Assembly: GCF_000424385.1 (NCBI RefSeq)
Contig: NZ_AUJU01000006.1
Span: 62,001 to 126,000 of the forward strand
From: Butyrivibrio sp. LC3010
GTDB taxonomy: Bacteria > Bacillota > Clostridia > Lachnospirales > Lachnospiraceae
Length of the DNA: 64,000 bases
Direction of reading: 5' to 3'
Part shown: piece by piece, positions 50,092-58,043 of the stretch
Layout of the letters: every line of letters begins with the position of its first letter
How positions within the stretch are numbered: position 1 is the first letter of the stretch
Translations under genes and position numbers: made by a program
The notes under the pieces: generated by a model
The model's database searches: none
What the model saw: the letters and a program-made list of their open reading frames with translations, nothing else
What the model was told of the DNA's origin: nothing

Positions 50092-50718
50092 TTGAACGTC
50101 TATGACTTCGACGAAACAATATACAGTAAAAACAGTACTGTAGCTTTTATATTATGGTGTATGCACAGGGACCCCAAGCTCTGGCTTTCGTTCATGCCAT
50201 CATTTTCCAAAAGTCTTGTGCTGTACAAAATAGGAAAAATCCCCACTTATCTTATGATGAGACATTTCTTTTCCGTTTTGGGAAAAATAGATGATTTCGA
50301 TGAAAAGATTGAAAAATTCTGGGATGAAAACGAAAAATTCATATCTGAGTGGTATCTGAAACAGAAAAGGTCCGATGATCTGATCATCAGCGCTTCTCCC
50401 ACATGTATTATTGCTCCCATAGCAAAGCGGCTGAACATAAAGTTTGTCGCAACAGATTATGACAGGGAGACCGGAGTTTTTGTCAACAACCTAATGTATG
50501 GCAAAGGAAAAGCCAGATATATCATCGACAGTGATTTTCCTGTAATTGAGAATTTCTACTCCGACTCGCTTTCTGATACTCCCATTGCACTATGTGCGGA
50601 AAAGGCTCATCTTGTGGTAAACAAGGCACAGAAAATTATCGACTGGCCGCACCTTGATAATGACATCCTGAAAGAAGTCCGCCGCCAACTCAACACCGGC
50701 TGGAAAATCCATATATAA
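50092..50718 (+). CDS. HAD-IB family phosphatase-like protein
   Basis: 208 residues. HAD motif I is VYDFDETIYSKNSTV, motif II LIISASPTCIIAPIA, and motif III/IV the late FYSDSLSDTPIALCAEKAHLV. The lysine and cap layout recall phosphoserine-phosphatase-like HAD-IB proteins that act on phosphorylated lipids or amino acids. The start is TTG at 50092 with GAGGTAAACTAC before it. Substrate unknown. Confidence 0.82.
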   Translation: MNVYDFDETIYSKNSTVAFILWCMHRDPKLWLSFMPSFSKSLVLYKIGKIPTYLMMRHFFSVLGKIDDFDEKIEKFWDENEKFISEWYLKQKRSDDLIISASPTCIIAPIAKRLNIKFVATDYDRETGVFVNNLMYGKGKARYIIDSDFPVIENFYSDSLSDTPIALCAEKAHLVVNKAQKIIDWPHLDNDILKEVRRQLNTGWKIHI

Positions 50719-50723
50719 TAATA

Positions 50724-50793
50724 CGTCCCGAGTAATGACTTCACCCCGGTTGCAAAAAGCGCATAATCGGTTGAAGATATATATACTCGGGAC
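50724..50793. terminator. Long hairpin between HAD gene and mscL
   Basis: GTCCCGAGTA and TACTCGGGAC (10 bp) enclose an inner CTTCA-CCG/CGG-TTGAAG stem. The convergent genes and symmetric stem suggest a bidirectional terminator, although the U-tracts are weak. Confidence 0.5.
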
Positions 50794-50836
50794 TAACATT
50801 TTCTTTATATTGTCACTATGTATTTTTGCATTACAA

Positions 50837-51319
50837 TCATAAATCAGATGTGCAGCAAGGGCATTTTGTAGCTTTGATGTTGATTTCGCTCTGGCAATGA
50901 GGGCAGATCTTTGTTGTAGGTGCCTCTTCTTCTTTTTCCTTCTTAACCTTGTCACTAAGCTTATTAAGTGACTTGACTATGCAGAAAATAACAAGAGCCA
51001 TAAGCAGGAAATTGATAATTGCTGTGATGAACACACCATAATTAAGAGTAGCTGCTCCTGCTTCCTGAGCTGCTGCAAGGTTAGGGTAATGAGATCCATC
51101 CAGAGCAACAAACCAGTTAGAGAAATCGATTCCTCCTGTAAGTACGCTAATCACAGGCATAATGATGTCATTAACCAGTGAAGTAATGATCCCCTGGAAT
51201 GCTCCTCCGATAATTACACCGACAGCAAGGTCCATAACATTGCCGCGCATTATGAATTCACGAAATTCATTAGCAAACCCCTTGCCTTTTTCCTTAGCTT
51301 TTTCCTTGTCTACTACCAT
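50837..51319 (-). CDS. mscL: Large-conductance mechanosensitive channel with C-terminal zinc ribbon
   Basis: Pore-forming emergency valve for osmotic downshock. The N-terminal amphipathic helix and TM1 are conserved ([41 protein letters not shown]), and TM2 is [20 protein letters not shown]. After TM2, a charged Lys/Glu helix leads into an added ribbon, [20 protein letters not shown], with four Cys as paired CxxC knuckles. 160 residues against about 130-140 for typical MscL. The ribbon lies on the cytoplasmic side and may bind Zn; no clear precedent is known to me. Confidence 0.92.
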   Translation of the reverse strand: MVVDKEKAKEKGKGFANEFREFIMRGNVMDLAVGVIIGGAFQGIITSLVNDIIMPVISVLTGGIDFSNWFVALDGSHYPNLAAAQEAGAATLNYGVFITAIINFLLMALVIFCIVKSLNKLSDKVKKEKEEEAPTTKICPHCQSEINIKATKCPCCTSDL

Positions 51320-51427
51320 TGTTCTCCTCCCTTCAATTTTTTATTCATTTGTGAATTATAAAAAAGAAACTTTTCTTCAAACCTCTTGAAATTATACCAC
51401 ATATTGGGTATTATTAAATAGTTATTT

Positions 51428-51498
51428 GCAGGACTAGTACATCGGTAGTATGTCAGCTTCCCAAGCTGAAGAGGCGGGTTCGACTCCCGTGTTCTGCT
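51428..51498 (+). tRNA. tRNA-Gly (anticodon CCC)
   Basis: 71 nt. Acceptor GCAGGAC pairs with GTTCTGC; D arm has GTAC/GTAT; the anticodon stem TCAGC/GCTGA encloses TTCCCAA (anticodon CCC); the T arm GCGGG-TTCGACT-CCCGT is standard. The 3' CCA is not encoded. A terminator follows directly. Confidence 0.92.
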
Positions 51499-51500
51499 GT

Positions 51501-51535
51501 GCCTTAGTCCGCATGACTAGGGCATTTTTTATTTT
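51501..51535 (+). terminator. Terminator of tRNA-Gly
   Basis: GCCTTAGTC-CGCAT-GACTAGGGC followed by ATTTTTTATTTT. Confidence 0.88.
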
Positions 51536-51654
51536 CCGTGTGAACTTAGATCACTTCCAACGCTCCCCTTGTAAGAAGTCCGGCAATACCATCAACTTCA
51601 CCCCCCATAATAAAACAAGTCCGGGGATAGACTGACCGGCAACACCTTATAAAA

Positions 51655-52551
51655 TTACTGACCATTAATCACATCTTTTAAAGCTTCAAACAGTTTTTCC
51701 TGATCTTCTTCACTTATGAAATCATTGATATCAAGTTCTTTTCCTGTACGATCTTCATACATTTCTTCGAAAGATCTTCCCTGATCAGCAGGGTCCAGGT
51801 CCACATCCTTTGCATGGCTTTTGAGTGAATTATCATCTGAAAGAGCTGCATATGCAAGATTGTGCTGAAGCCATTCAAAAGCCAGATCAGAGGCTTCGCG
51901 GTAGCTCTGCATGTCTCTTCCATGTATAGGGTGTACATCGATAAGAGCCTGACAGATTATGGTTATATCAGCTATATTATTTATTTTATAGGAATCCTCA
52001 ACTCTCCAATTGTCTGTTGTGTAAACAGCGCTGTAATCTGTGCCGTCATATGTAAAGGCATAATTAGAACCATTTCCGTCAAGATCTCTTAAATTAATAT
52101 CCGCTGTGGAATTAAGTATCCCCTTCTCACCTGCTTCCTTTGCCTCGGCAAGCTCCTCTTCAGAAATGTTATTCTCTAAAGCTTCAGTGATTTGCTCCGG
52201 GTCTAAATCATTACTGTCTGCATCCTCAGTTGCACCGGTTGTGTTATCTTCAGCCTTATTTTCTGATTCATTATCAGATGCTGCTACTTCTTCTCTATCA
52301 GATACATCTGATTTTGTCTCTTCCTCTGAATAATCTGTAGCTTCATTTTCCAGACCGGGACCTGAAGCGCCATTGCTATCTTCGTCAGTATCAGAAGCTT
52401 TTTTCTCAGCTCCCACAGGTTCAAATATTCCACTCTCAACTGCATCTTTATCATCTTTGGTAAGTCCTAATTCACCAATATCGCCACAGCCCGCAACCAG
52501 TACTAATGCAATTGCCGCACTAATAATTCCTGCTCTATTTTTATTAAACAT
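51655..52551 (-). CDS. Acidic-linker lipoprotein of unknown function
   Basis: 298 residues from the ATG at 52551 (GGGAGAGATAAACTAT before it). Lipobox IALVLVAGC with Cys near residue 22. About residues 45-125 form a Ser, Glu, Asp and Ala-rich linker similar in style to the ABC lipoprotein at 4937. The C-terminal ~170 residues (LNSTADINLRDLDGNGSNYAFTYDGTDYSAVYT, IHGRDMQSYREASDLAFEWLQHNLAY) look globular but I do not recognise the family. A surface-exposed role is all I infer. Confidence 0.75.
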   Translation of the reverse strand: MFNKNRAGIISAAIALVLVAGCGDIGELGLTKDDKDAVESGIFEPVGAEKKASDTDEDSNGASGPGLENEATDYSEEETKSDVSDREEVAASDNESENKAEDNTTGATEDADSNDLDPEQITEALENNISEEELAEAKEAGEKGILNSTADINLRDLDGNGSNYAFTYDGTDYSAVYTTDNWRVEDSYKINNIADITIICQALIDVHPIHGRDMQSYREASDLAFEWLQHNLAYAALSDDNSLKSHAKDVDLDPADQGRSFEEMYEDRTGKELDINDFISEEDQEKLFEALKDVINGQ

Positions 52552-52699
52552 ATAGTTTATCTCTCCCATATTTATTACTTTCAGAATGAATTCATATTAT
52601 CATAAGTCCCTCAGATAGTTCATATTCCTGCAAATCCATCCCGTATACCTTTCCTAATTATACATTCTTTAGCATCAGATTCAAGAATCTGGAAATCTA

Positions 52700-52785
52700 T
52701 AGGAATTCCACGAAAGCTATAATAAGTCTTTCGCTTTCAAAATTCTCGCGGAGCGTTTTTTTCACAGGAAGCCATGAAATAAAAA
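52700..52785. repeat. Three-hairpin intergenic repeat, copy D (degenerate)
   Basis: Contains the conserved CGCGGAGCG box followed by TTTTTTT (52747-52762), a CGAAAG/CTTTCG hairpin (52711-52732), and a reduced palindrome ACAGGAAGCCATGAAATAAAAAG. Order and orientation match copies A-C, and it again abuts a terminator (52781-52813). Confidence 0.5.
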
Positions 52786-52813
52786 GACTGCCACACCATT
52801 TAGTATGACAGTC
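52781..52813 (-). terminator. Terminator of the double-glycine peptide gene
   Basis: On the minus strand GACTGTCA-...-TGGCAGTC with small internal mismatch, followed by TTTTTATTTC. The peptide gene thus has its own transcription unit. Confidence 0.8.
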
Positions 52814-52847
52814 ACAACATCTCTTACAGTATCCAATTTTAACATTG

Positions 52848-53030
52848 CTATTTCTTTTTTGTTTTAGGCTTCAATGCAAAATCAACCACAGTTTTTATAC
52901 ATTTATCAACGTATTTTCCACCGGCTACCTGCTCAAGCTCATCATCATTGATTTCATCGTAAGTCTTAACCATATCATTTTCAGTTTTAGCGTTCATTTC
53001 AACAGTATTCATTTCTTCTGCTCTCGTCAT
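52848..53030 (-). CDS. Double-glycine leader peptide (bacteriocin or signal candidate)
   Basis: 60 residues. The N-terminal 38 residues end in DDELEQVAGG, a classical double-glycine leader cut by C39 peptidase-type ABC exporters. The predicted 22-residue core (KYVDKCIKTVVDFALKPKTK, then KK) is amphipathic and basic, with one Cys and a Lys-rich tail. RBS is very strong (AAGGAGGTGGAAGC) and a terminator follows. No exporter, immunity gene or modification enzyme is adjacent, so bacteriocin, quorum peptide or unmodified secreted peptide all remain possible. Confidence 0.75.
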   Translation of the reverse strand: MTRAEEMNTVEMNAKTENDMVKTYDEINDDELEQVAGGKYVDKCIKTVVDFALKPKTKKK

Positions 53031-53161
53031 GCTTCCACCTCCTTATATCCATGAAGGTAAATTGTTATGCACCCTTCACCCCATCAATCATTATACGATA
53101 TATTTTTGTATTATTCACTTAATATATTATTAAAAAACTATAATCAAAATAATTATCCGCT

Positions 53162-53215
53162 TTATTCCTGTACCTTTTCATCGAAAGTGATCCAGTTTCC
53201 ATCGTAGTTGATCAT
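53162..53215 (-). CDS. Possible 17-residue small ORF
   Basis: Reads MINYDGNWITFDEKVQE and stop. GAGGAAGATGAAGA lies ahead of the ATG and an in-frame stop just upstream fixes the start. It lies between repeat F copy 2 and the double-glycine peptide. Too short for confidence; it may encode a small peptide, a leader or nothing. Confidence 0.3.
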   Translation of the reverse strand: MINYDGNWITFDEKVQE

Positions 53216-53235
53216 TCTTCATCTTCCTCTAAAAT

Positions 53236-53306
53236 CTGACTAAGTCCGGTCGGATGCCAGTACCATTACCCACTCACTTCGTTCATGAACGATACCAGGC
53301 TCCATG
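53236..53306. repeat. Intergenic repeat F, copy 2
   Basis: CTGAC-TAAGTCCGGTCGGAT-GCCAG, then TACCATTACC and GATACCAGGCTCC. Aligns with the hslO-leader copy at 411-472, with the same outer hairpin and ACCAG-CTCC end. Confidence 0.55.
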
Positions 53307-53398
53307 AAAATGTTTGTGGACTCTTTGTTATTCTTTCTTCTTACAGCCTCATCATATAAAACGCAGTCCAACAAATGTCCAACACATTTCAGAAAATT

Positions 53399-54538
53399 TC
53401 AGGAATTTTCATTTTCTGAATTAACACTTTCAATGAGCTCTCTCCTATCCCAGTATGAAAGGTTGTCCATTGTTCTAAAACCTCCTGCCATCTGGGATTC
53501 ATCCTGTCCTACTAAGCTTTCTTCTTTTAGCTTTTCTATTTTTCCATCGAGCCTGCTGTAGTAAATATCTGATGAGTAAGGATCAATGTTTCTCGGAACA
53601 TTCCTATCATCTTCCACATAAGCAAATAAACCGTAAAGTTCTGTTTTGGATGCTGATTCAGGATCAACCTCATTTACATTAACCTTGTAGAGACTTTCCT
53701 GCCCGTTTCCGGTGACATATACCTCCACTACAGGATTTACAGGATCATAATCATCCGGATACTTTGCCTTTAAATCATGTTCCTCGCCATTCTCTGACAC
53801 GGTCGTCGTCTCATGGAAAAAGGCACTTCCATAATAATTTTGAGGAACATCTGACTTCTCTGATACAGTGCTGTCATCCTGTGGGAACATGTCCTGATTA
53901 TTTTTATTCATTCTGTCAAAAGTACTAGAGCTACCAGGTACATAGCTGCCATCCTTTAAGCCATTCAGTTTTTGAAGGAAGGAGTCATAAAAGGCATTTT
54001 CTTTAGACACATAAGCCTTATTTGCAGATGTTATCTCCGAATTATTTCTCTCATATTTGGCTACATTAATTGCATCTATTGCAGAATCTACCGTGCCGCC
54101 AAGTATGTCCTGAACGCCTGATATGTTATTATCAGTCATCTTCGCGCTCTCTTTCATTTCTCCATAGAGACTGGTAGCGACTGATTCCTTATTGCCATCA
54201 ACATATCCCAAGCCGTTATATCCGGTTTCTCTTGCAGCGTCTATCCAGGCGCTTTTTACAGCCTCTGAAGCATTAGGTGCAACCCTCTCCAATGCAGCTA
54301 CATCTCCATCTATTCTTTGGAGCTTGCCTATTGCGGTATTCTTTTTTCTCTGAGCTTCCCACTCCGCCTTGGAATAATCTGATTGTGAGGTCTTTTGTGC
54401 AGTATTTGCAGCATTATTAAAACAGATTGCAAAATTATCGGTTCGTGTATTTTTTAAATCATTTATCTTTGCATTAACAGCCTTATATTTATTGGTGTAA
54501 ATATCCTGCCCATGCTTAAGCTCTGTCAAATTCAGCAT
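53399..54538 (-). CDS. Orphan helical protein of unknown function
   Basis: 379 residues from the ATG at 54538 (GGAGGGAATTGCGG). No signal peptide, no transmembrane segment and no Cys-rich motif. The N-terminal ~190 residues look helical (LTELKHGQDIYTNKYKAVNA, AEWEAQRKKNTAIGKLQRID), the C-terminal part is mixed and acidic (VSENGEEHDLKAKYPDDYDP, VVEVYVTGNGQESLYKVNV). The N-terminal helical segment vaguely recalls LXG/WXG-type secreted proteins, but no such motif is exact. I do not recognise it. Confidence 0.65.
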   Translation of the reverse strand: MLNLTELKHGQDIYTNKYKAVNAKINDLKNTRTDNFAICFNNAANTAQKTSQSDYSKAEWEAQRKKNTAIGKLQRIDGDVAALERVAPNASEAVKSAWIDAARETGYNGLGYVDGNKESVATSLYGEMKESAKMTDNNISGVQDILGGTVDSAIDAINVAKYERNNSEITSANKAYVSKENAFYDSFLQKLNGLKDGSYVPGSSSTFDRMNKNNQDMFPQDDSTVSEKSDVPQNYYGSAFFHETTTVSENGEEHDLKAKYPDDYDPVNPVVEVYVTGNGQESLYKVNVNEVDPESASKTELYGLFAYVEDDRNVPRNIDPYSSDIYYSRLDGKIEKLKEESLVGQDESQMAGGFRTMDNLSYWDRRELIESVNSENENS

Positions 54539-54566
54539 CCGCAATTCCCTCCTCTCCGTAAACCGG

Positions 54567-54656
54567 GATTCTCACTAGACTCGTTAATACCTCGTCAAGT
54601 GTTCACCCATGGCTCGCACTAAGCTCGAAAATACCTCGCTAAGTGCTCTGCTCAAA
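54567..54656. repeat. Small covarying hairpin repeat E, tandem pair
   Basis: Two units in tandem on the plus strand. Unit 1: CACT-A-GAC, loop TCGTTAATACCTC, GTC-A-AGTG. Unit 2: GCACT-A-AGC, loop TCGAAAATACCTC, GCT-A-AGTGC. The inner stem changes from GAC/GTC to AGC/GCT with pairing kept; the opposed A-A mismatch and the 13-nt loop are conserved. On the minus strand the pair follows directly after the U-tract of the LPRTG-gene terminator. Confidence 0.7.
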
Positions 54657-54699
54657 AAAAGCCTAATATCAGTAGATATCACTCCATTGATATTGGGCT
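54653..54699 (-). terminator. Terminator after the LPRTG protein gene
   Basis: On the minus strand AGCCCAATATCA and TGATATTAGGCT, followed by TTTTTTTGAGC. Confidence 0.85.
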
Positions 54700-54797
54700 T
54701 TTCTGTTATATCTGGTATATCGGATTGTTTTTACAGATACTTTATAGCAAAAATAATATTTTTAGCACAAAAATTCATTTTAATTATTTTATTGATT

Positions 54798-55244
54798 TTA
54801 GTCGCGTGTTTTACCTATCTTTTTCCCTGACATAAGTGCCAATAAGAATACTGAAAAGCTTGCAAGCATTCCTATAAATGTCATCGTTATACGATCGTCA
54901 TCACCTGTCCTTGGCAGATCATTAGTCTGATCGGGTGTCGTTGCTGTATCTGTAGGAGTTGTAGGAGTAGCAGGCGTCACAGTCTGTACCGTAGATGCAG
55001 CGTTCGCAGCATCGGCAGCATTGGTAGCGCCTGCCGGTTCACTTGCCGCTGCGTTTGCATTATCGTTTGCAGGCGTCTGTTCATCCCCCTGATCTCCTCC
55101 GGAATTACTCTCTTCACCAAGTAGTCCTGCGTCATAATTATCATTTATATCGACTGTAACTGCACCTGCTGTGATAGATGTGGCAGGTGTAAATAAAAGC
55201 ATCGCACATAAAGGCAACGCCAATAGAAATTTAAATTTTCTCAT
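54798..55244 (-). CDS. LPRTG sortase-substrate surface protein
   Basis: 148 residues. Signal peptide (MRKFKFLLALPLCAMLLFTP, cut probably near TSITAGA), a low-complexity Ala, Thr, Asn and Pro-rich stalk (about 45-110), then the sorting signal: LPRTG, a hydrophobic stretch ITMTFIGMLASFSVFLLALM and the basic tail SGKKIGKTRD. It has no room for a catalytic domain and may be a wall-coating or pilus-like small protein. The sortase gene lies 18 bp upstream, so the pair is an enzyme-substrate unit. Confidence 0.88.
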   Translation of the reverse strand: MRKFKFLLALPLCAMLLFTPATSITAGAVTVDINDNYDAGLLGEESNSGGDQGDEQTPANDNANAAASEPAGATNAADAANAASTVQTVTPATPTTPTDTATTPDQTNDLPRTGDDDRITMTFIGMLASFSVFLLALMSGKKIGKTRD

Positions 55245-55262
55245 AATCCTGTCTCCTTCCTG

Positions 55263-56090
55263 TCAGCCGACCCTTTTGGCAACCACAAGCAGTCTTCCGT
55301 TTTTCATGGTGTAATCACAGGTCGATAGTGTCAAAAGCTGGTCTCCATAAGTTGCTGTAGCTGCAATCTTGTGCATGGATCTTGCTTTTAGATTGGCAAC
55401 ATATTTATCAAAGGATTCCTCATCACCTATATTTATGTAGTCTGCATAATTAAAGCCATTCTTTTCGCCATTCGCAGTTGTATCAACAACAGCTATTATT
55501 TCATAAAATCTCTGCTCTGACGGTGTATCCAGTTCAATAGCCTGATGCTTTCTAAGATAGTCATCCTCCTTGTAGTATTTAAGCGTTCCAAACAGTGCAC
55601 CTGATTTCATGTTATGACCATGTATGAGCAGATGATTATCAGACATATCAAAACTGCATCTCTTATCCAAAACCAGAAGTCCGTTCCTATCTTCATTTCC
55701 AAAGAAATCGTGCTGAAGATAAAAATCATTATCTCCCTCTTTGTACATTATCGGATAGTCGATTTCTGAGCCATTAATCCTTAGCCAGCCGCTTAAATCT
55801 CTATTCTTTTTATAAAGGTATTCTATTTTCAGAGAAACAAGATTCGTAATCTGCTCTTCGGAAGATTTGCTTTTTTCCTCCATGACAGTCTTTGAATTTG
55901 AAACTGAGACTGCTGCCATGGCCTGAACTTTTCTCATATTAGAAGTGCTTCTATGCTCCTGGTATATCTCGATAGCAAAAATACCTGTCATTACCAGAAA
56001 GGTAATGCAGGATAACGTAAGGATAGTATTTCTTATTGTCTTTTTTAAATTCCCCCTACGCCTTCGCATAAGCAAAATTCCCCATACCAT
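55263..56090 (-). CDS. Class B sortase
   Basis: Membrane-bound transpeptidase that anchors surface proteins. N-terminal transmembrane helix at about 22-45, then the catalytic domain: LSGWLRINGSEIDYPIMYKE, DNHLLIHGHNMKSGALFGTL (catalytic His), LLTLSTCDYTM (catalytic Cys) and GRLLVVAKRVG (catalytic Arg). The layout is SrtB-like, although SrtB enzymes usually prefer NPxTN-type motifs and the adjacent substrate carries LPRTG. A start at 56069 (MRRRRGN) is equally possible; neither choice affects the domain. Confidence 0.9.
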   Translation of the reverse strand: MVWGILLMRRRRGNLKKTIRNTILTLSCITFLVMTGIFAIEIYQEHRSTSNMRKVQAMAAVSVSNSKTVMEEKSKSSEEQITNLVSLKIEYLYKKNRDLSGWLRINGSEIDYPIMYKEGDNDFYLQHDFFGNEDRNGLLVLDKRCSFDMSDNHLLIHGHNMKSGALFGTLKYYKEDDYLRKHQAIELDTPSEQRFYEIIAVVDTTANGEKNGFNYADYINIGDEESFDKYVANLKARSMHKIAATATYGDQLLTLSTCDYTMKNGRLLVVAKRVG

Positions 56091-56134
56091 TTTAATAACT
56101 ACAATACTTATATCGGCGAAAAACCTCTAAATGT

Positions 56135-57304
56135 TTATAGCAAATCCATCCCTATATCATATACATTGCCATTAACTGCATCATAAAGCCATCTTGCCAT
56201 AGTCACATTATCCTGTGTGAATTTAGTAAAATATGGCTCTCTCACAGCCGTATGGACAGTTCCTCCTTTTGTAACTATAGGAAGGATCCAATTATCTATA
56301 TACATTCCAAAGGATGGTGTCAGCTTTTTTAACTCCAAAACCATCTCCTTCAGCTGAAGATAATATGCATCCTGAACATCGGAATCAGTTTTATATTTCT
56401 TCTTGGTAATATCATTGTAATATGCAGTAAGAACATAGTCCCTCGTAGAACTTGAATAAAGATATCTGATTCTGTCGCCGTACTTTGCATAAAGATTTCT
56501 ATACCAGGACAGCGTAATATTATCTGATTTTATGGCATCGCAGATAGAAGAAGGCGCCTTCCAGACTTCTCTGGCAGTGTATGCCCATTTCTCATATAAT
56601 AGAAGCGCACTGTCAGAAAGAAGTGTTACATCTGCTGCCTCCGGATACCATTTTGACATTATTTCATCAGCAAGGGCAGGTACAGCAAAAGCACCAGCGC
56701 TATTACCTGCAATAAGGAGTTTTTCAGGATTCTCAAACAGCTCCTTTGATATTTTCATTGCTTCCAGGAAATTCCTGTAACCATGAAAGTGAAGAACATG
56801 CTGCTCTCCATCCTCTCCCTCATAGGGAAAATCATTATTCCCAATATGAAAATCTCCCGTAGCATAGGCTATATCAATAATACTCCAGTCCCTGAAAGGA
56901 TTCTCCGCATCGCGAAGATTCATGATACCCATATCGATATTCATGATCTGTGTAAAAGGCCTTAGATTATTCCAGTAGTAATTAGGAAGATCCGCCGCCA
57001 TTTTTCCACCAGTGATAGGCCTTGCCGCAGTATATTCATTATAGGCAACGCCGCCTCCTGAAAAGAAAATACACAGCTTCTTGGGATCCGCAATTTTCAC
57101 ATAAACATGATACTGTGATCCATCACCTGACATTCCTTCAGGAATAATGACCCTGTACCACTTTTTATTTTCAGGTTCCTCCGGAAGCTCAGGAGCAATA
57201 AGATCCATATCAACGATTGTCTTACCTATTGAGTTCTCTACAAAATCGCCAAACTGCTGCCCAAGCTTCATCTTGGCAAGTTTTCTTCTTTCCTTGTAAC
57301 TCAT
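56135..57304 (-). CDS. Pectinacetylesterase-family alpha/beta hydrolase
   Basis: 389 residues from the ATG at 57304, with GAGGGGTGT before it. The pattern LCIFFSGGGVAYNEYTAARP and the nucleophile elbow LLIAGNSAGAFAVPALADE (GNSAG) match the pectinacetylesterase/Notum family of Ser esterases. No signal peptide, so it acts in the cytosol, unlike most family members. Encoded 19 bp after DUF6320 in a four-gene unit with an acyltransferase and a beta-helix protein, which suggests handling of acylated sugars or pectin fragments inside the cell. Confidence 0.78.
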   Translation of the reverse strand: MSYKERRKLAKMKLGQQFGDFVENSIGKTIVDMDLIAPELPEEPENKKWYRVIIPEGMSGDGSQYHVYVKIADPKKLCIFFSGGGVAYNEYTAARPITGGKMAADLPNYYWNNLRPFTQIMNIDMGIMNLRDAENPFRDWSIIDIAYATGDFHIGNNDFPYEGEDGEQHVLHFHGYRNFLEAMKISKELFENPEKLLIAGNSAGAFAVPALADEIMSKWYPEAADVTLLSDSALLLYEKWAYTAREVWKAPSSICDAIKSDNITLSWYRNLYAKYGDRIRYLYSSSTRDYVLTAYYNDITKKKYKTDSDVQDAYYLQLKEMVLELKKLTPSFGMYIDNWILPIVTKGGTVHTAVREPYFTKFTQDNVTMARWLYDAVNGNVYDIGMDLL

Positions 57305-57323
57305 ACACCCCTCGTAAACTTTT

Positions 57324-58043
57324 TTATACGTTAAACATTCTCTGAGTAGCACTTCTCAGCTGCCTGAATCCAAACAGGAATGTTGCCACCAGTGCGATCG
57401 CAAATCCGGCCATAACAAATACCGCTGTATATGGAAATGTATTTTCTCTGGTCCAGATAAAGTATGCCTGTAAAAAGGCAAGTATGGCATCCAGCACAAT
57501 ATAAATTATGTATTCCTCGATTCTGAGCTTTATTGCTTTAGCAATGACCCAACATGTAACGGCATGCATAACCAGTGCCAAAGGTATCATCCACATGACG
57601 CTCCAGCCATAGAACCCCGTCACCTTATCAATGTAATAGGCTACTATATTGGTCAATAACATTTCTATAAAAAGAACCTTTAATACGTTATAGCGATATC
57701 TCATGATCGCCAGAATATCAAACCATAAAACCACACTGCCAAGCACTACCATTCCTACCCAGTTAACCGCATCTCCAAACAGGTACTTAATTGCAGTTCC
57801 CATTACGATGATAATTGCCAGAAGGAATGTGCATATCTTGACGAAGGTTACTCCATTGATCCTTCTCTCAGGAAGAGTCGGATAGGGCTCATCAATTTCA
57901 TCCGAGAAATCATCGATATCATACATCTTTTCATCAATGCCGGTTCGCAAAATATCCTGCCGGCTAAGTATCTTACCTTCACATAAAGGACAGCAGGTTT
58001 TGTCTCCCCTTATAGTTATCTTACATTTTGGGCAATAGTACAT
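57324..58043 (-). CDS. DUF6320 zinc-ribbon membrane protein
   Basis: 239 residues. N-terminal zinc ribbon YYCPKCKITIRGDKTCCPLC (four Cys), then about six transmembrane helices (for example ICTFLLAIIIVMGTAIKYLFG, WVGMVVLGSVVLWFDILAIM, YTAVFVMAGFAIALVATFLFG). It overlaps the acyltransferase stop by one base. The name DUF6320 is from recall of this architecture. Function unknown; the constant pairing with an acyltransferase suggests it works with it at the membrane. Confidence 0.72.
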   Translation of the reverse strand: MYYCPKCKITIRGDKTCCPLCEGKILSRQDILRTGIDEKMYDIDDFSDEIDEPYPTLPERRINGVTFVKICTFLLAIIIVMGTAIKYLFGDAVNWVGMVVLGSVVLWFDILAIMRYRYNVLKVLFIEMLLTNIVAYYIDKVTGFYGWSVMWMIPLALVMHAVTCWVIAKAIKLRIEEYIIYIVLDAILAFLQAYFIWTRENTFPYTAVFVMAGFAIALVATFLFGFRQLRSATQRMFNV

